From Aphodousia sp048520025 (GTDB taxonomy: Bacteria > Pseudomonadota > Gammaproteobacteria > Burkholderiales > Burkholderiaceae_F): a stretch of 24,348 bases of DNA. A program made the position numbers and the translations under genes. The notes below the pieces were generated by a model, which saw only the letters and a program-made list of their open reading frames with translations, was not told the DNA's origin and made no database searches. The stretch spans positions 1 to 24,348 of the forward strand of contig DBFZTP010000077.1 in NCBI GenBank assembly GCA_048520025.1, read 5' to 3'. Positions 23,072-24,348 of the stretch are shown here, piece by piece; the stretch's first letter is position 1; each line of letters starts with the position of its first letter.

Positions 23072-23109
23072 CGGGAGCAAGCATAATGTGCTAGCTCCCG
23101 TTTGTTTTT
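23072..23109 (+). terminator. Intrinsic terminator after tRNA-Gln
   Basis: CGGGAGC (23072-23078) and GCTCCCG (23094-23100) make a perfect 7-bp stem that can extend inward through GCA/TGC pairs, followed at once by TTTGTTTTT. It separates the ispE-tRNA unit from prs. Confidence 0.88.
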
Positions 23110-23125
23110 GTGCGATTCGTTTCGC

Positions 23126-23152
23126 TTTAGATTCCTTTTTAAGGATTCTAAA
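23126..23152. repeat. Near-perfect inverted repeat upstream of prs
   Basis: TTTAGA, T, TCCTT (23126-23137), loop TTT, then AAGGA, T, TCTAAA (23141-23152): eleven pairs with a single T-T mismatch. It is not followed by a T-run on either strand, so it is probably a binding site or leader hairpin and not a terminator. Confidence 0.55.
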
Positions 23153-23160
23153 AAAGGGCA

Positions 23161-23277
23161 TGACAGGTCCGGCTCGCTTGTGAAGTGAACAGCGTAAGCT
23201 GTCAGCAGCAAGAACCCACCGTCGTGTCTCGACTGTTTGGTCGAGCGCGAGTTCCTGACTCTCAGGCGGGAATGTCA
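23161..23277 (+). ncRNA. Candidate structured RNA in the prs leader
   Basis: A self-consistent nested fold can be read by eye: outer stem TGACA (23161-23165) with TGTCA (23273-23277); inner stem CTCGC (23173-23177) with GCGAG (23247-23251); inside it hairpin ACAGC-GTAA-GCTGT (23189-23202, GNRA tetraloop) and hairpin CTCGAC-TGTTTG-GTCGAG (23228-23245); and hairpin CCTGA-CTC-TCAGG (23254-23266) between the stems. No open reading frame here is credible. It may be a cis-regulatory leader of prs or an independent small RNA. I do not recognise an Rfam family; it lacks the rod-like layout of 6S RNA and the full SRP core. Structure without covariation is only suggestive. Confidence 0.42.
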
Positions 23278-23282
23278 AGGGA

Positions 23283-23341
23283 AACAGTTCAAAAAATAGA
23301 ACTGTTCAAGACAAACAGAAGAGTTATCTCTTCTCTCTTTT
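23283..23341 (+). promoter_or_regulatory. Two hairpins just before prs, the second terminator-like
   Basis: AACAGTTC (23283-23290) pairs with GAACTGTT (23299-23306), eight bp around an A-rich loop. AGAAGAG (23317-23323) pairs with CTCTTCT (23328-23334), seven bp around TTAT, followed by CTCTTTT. The second resembles a weak intrinsic terminator 15 bases before the prs start codon and could act as an attenuator. Confidence 0.45.
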
Positions 23342-23355
23342 GACGAGTGATAATC

Positions 23356-24315
23356 ATGGTTCCGATGGTCCCGGATAATCTCATGGTCTTTGCGGGCAAT
23401 GCCAATCCCAAACTTGCCCAAGCTGTCGCTGATCACCTCAACGTTCCTCTTGGCCAAGCCACTGTCAGCCACTTCTCCGACGGTGAAGTCATGGTGGAAA
23501 TCGACGAAAAGGTTCGCGGTCGCGATGTCTTCATCCTCCAAAGTACTTGCGCTCCCACCAATGACAATTTGATGGAATTGACCATTATGGTCGATGCTTT
23601 GCGCCGTGCTTCTGCTCGCCGTATCACGGCTGTGATGCCGTACTACGGTTATGCACGCCAAGATCGTCGTCCTCGTTCCGCTCGTGTCGCCATTTCCGCT
23701 AAGGTTGTTGCCAACATGCTTCAATCCGTGGGTGTTGACCGTGTTCTTACGATGGACTTGCACGCTGACCAAATTCAAGGCTTCTTTGACGTTCCCGTGG
23801 ACAACATCTACGCTACGCCGATTTTGCTTCGTGAATTGCGCAGCCGCAACTACGAAAACTTGATCGTTGTGTCTCCGGACATCGGCGGTGTGGTGCGTGC
23901 CCGTGCTTTAGCTAAGTCTTTGGGCTGTGATTTGGCCATCATCGACAAGCGCCGTCCTCGTGCTAACGTTGCCGAAGTCATGAACTTGATCGGTGACGTT
24001 GCTGGTCGCACCTGCATCATCACGGACGACATCGTTGATACGGCCGGTACCCTTTGCAATGCTGCTAAGGCATTGAAGGAACGTGGTGCAACGAAGGTTT
24101 GTGCTTACATTACGCACCCGGTTCTCTCCGGCCCTGCCGTTGAACGCGTTACCAACTCCGAACTCGATGAACTCGTTGTTACGGATACGATTCCGTTGAG
24201 CGAAGCTGCCGAAGCTTGCAGCAAGATCGTTCCGGTGTCTGCCGCACATCTTCTTGGCGAAACGATCTCTCGTATCGCTCGTGAAGATTCTGTGAGCGCC
24301 TTGTTCGAAGAGTAA
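23356..24315 (+). CDS. prs: Ribose-phosphate pyrophosphokinase (PRPP synthetase)
   Basis: A 319-residue class I PRPP synthetase making PRPP from ribose-5-phosphate and ATP for nucleotide, His and Trp synthesis. Motifs: FSDGE (40-44), the flexible loop YARQDRRPRSAR (99-110), the family signature DLHADQIQGFF (134-144) and the PRPP-binding loop DDIVDTAGTL (224-233). It closely matches Burkholderia Prs from memory. The ATG at 23356 is preferred over an upstream GTG at 23347; the ATG at 23365 is also possible because the family core begins at MVFAGN. The ribosome binding site is weak. A long structured leader precedes it. The remaining 33 bases of the window (24316-24348) hold no recognisable feature; rplY often follows prs in relatives. 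Confidence 0.97.
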   Translation: MVPMVPDNLMVFAGNANPKLAQAVADHLNVPLGQATVSHFSDGEVMVEIDEKVRGRDVFILQSTCAPTNDNLMELTIMVDALRRASARRITAVMPYYGYARQDRRPRSARVAISAKVVANMLQSVGVDRVLTMDLHADQIQGFFDVPVDNIYATPILLRELRSRNYENLIVVSPDIGGVVRARALAKSLGCDLAIIDKRRPRANVAEVMNLIGDVAGRTCIITDDIVDTAGTLCNAAKALKERGATKVCAYITHPVLSGPAVERVTNSELDELVVTDTIPLSEAAEACSKIVPVSAAHLLGETISRIAREDSVSALFEE

Positions 24316-24348
24316 GATTTTTCGAACCGCCATTAGGGGAAAGAAAAA

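Noticed and set aside
23161..23210. Signal recognition particle 4.5S RNA, because of CAGGTCCGG followed by CAGCAGC
   Set aside because: The conserved GGAAGGAAGCAGCC core is missing and the two pieces are too far apart.
22939..23278. Minus-strand reading frames across tRNA-Gln and the spacer (GFEPSN-type peptide)
   Set aside because: Such peptides are the usual artefact of translating the antisense of a tRNA; no start signals support a gene.
1..24348. CRISPR arrays, insertion sequences, integrase or phage genes
   Set aside because: No regularly spaced repeats, transposase motifs, terminal inverted repeats around genes or phage proteins were seen on either strand.

Overview
The window looks like chromosomal DNA of a betaproteobacterium in the order Burkholderiales, most likely of the Sutterella/Parasutterella type. 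The evidence is the gene content and order (kdsD-kdsC-lptC-lptA-lptB-ptsN-rapZ, then mutY, then TPR lipoprotein-lolB-ispE-tRNA-Gln-prs), protein similarity to betaproteobacterial families recalled from memory, and a base composition near half GC, low for the order. Leucine is written mainly as TTG and glutamine almost always as CAA in the best-expressed genes. Genus is inference. I see no insertion sequence, phage gene, CRISPR array or rRNA: this is core chromosome with a few accessory genes.

Layout. 1-188 is an AT-rich intergenic stretch leading to a CpxR/OmpR-like response regulator whose receiver domain has lost key phosphorylation residues (189-875). A repeat-rich spacer precedes an EF-G2-type translational GTPase (1034-3085) ending in a strong terminator, then aspS (3257-5053), whose residues match the non-discriminating form, ending in a bidirectional terminator shared with a convergent lipoprotein gene. 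That lipoprotein is divergent from an MFS transporter (5762-6943). A three-gene minus-strand operon, read from 8937 to 6940, holds mtnA, an L-fuculose-phosphate-type class II aldolase (Ald2-like) and a 79-residue protein of unknown function. It fits the MtnA/aldolase part of the DHAP shunt for methylthioribose or 5-deoxyribose salvage.

Divergent from it is a plus-strand operon of a Pat/PatZ-type protein acetyltransferase, an enoyl-CoA isomerase-like crotonase and a polar amino-acid ABC ATPase without its permease. From 13498 runs the envelope cluster: kdsD and kdsC make KDO for lipopolysaccharide, and lptC, lptA and lptB supply parts of the LPS export bridge. ptsN and rapZ follow directly. 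The rpoN, hpf and hprK genes that usually sit among these in related bacteria are absent here. rapZ converges on mutY with overlapping stop codons. Divergent from mutY is a second unit: a TPR lipoprotein, lolB (lipoprotein insertion into the outer membrane), ispE (isoprenoid precursors), tRNA-Gln(UUG), a terminator and prs (PRPP synthesis).

The points most worth a second look are the nested multi-hairpin element in the prs leader (23161-23277, with two more hairpins before the start codon), the mtnA-aldolase-small ORF operon, the contracted lptB-ptsN-rapZ locus with acidic extensions on LptB and PtsN, the degenerate response regulator with a 10-bp-phased direct repeat just downstream, and an iron-sulfur cysteine spacing in MutY one residue shorter than the usual pattern. 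Functional assignments rest on motifs read by eye and remembered family sequences; no database search was run.
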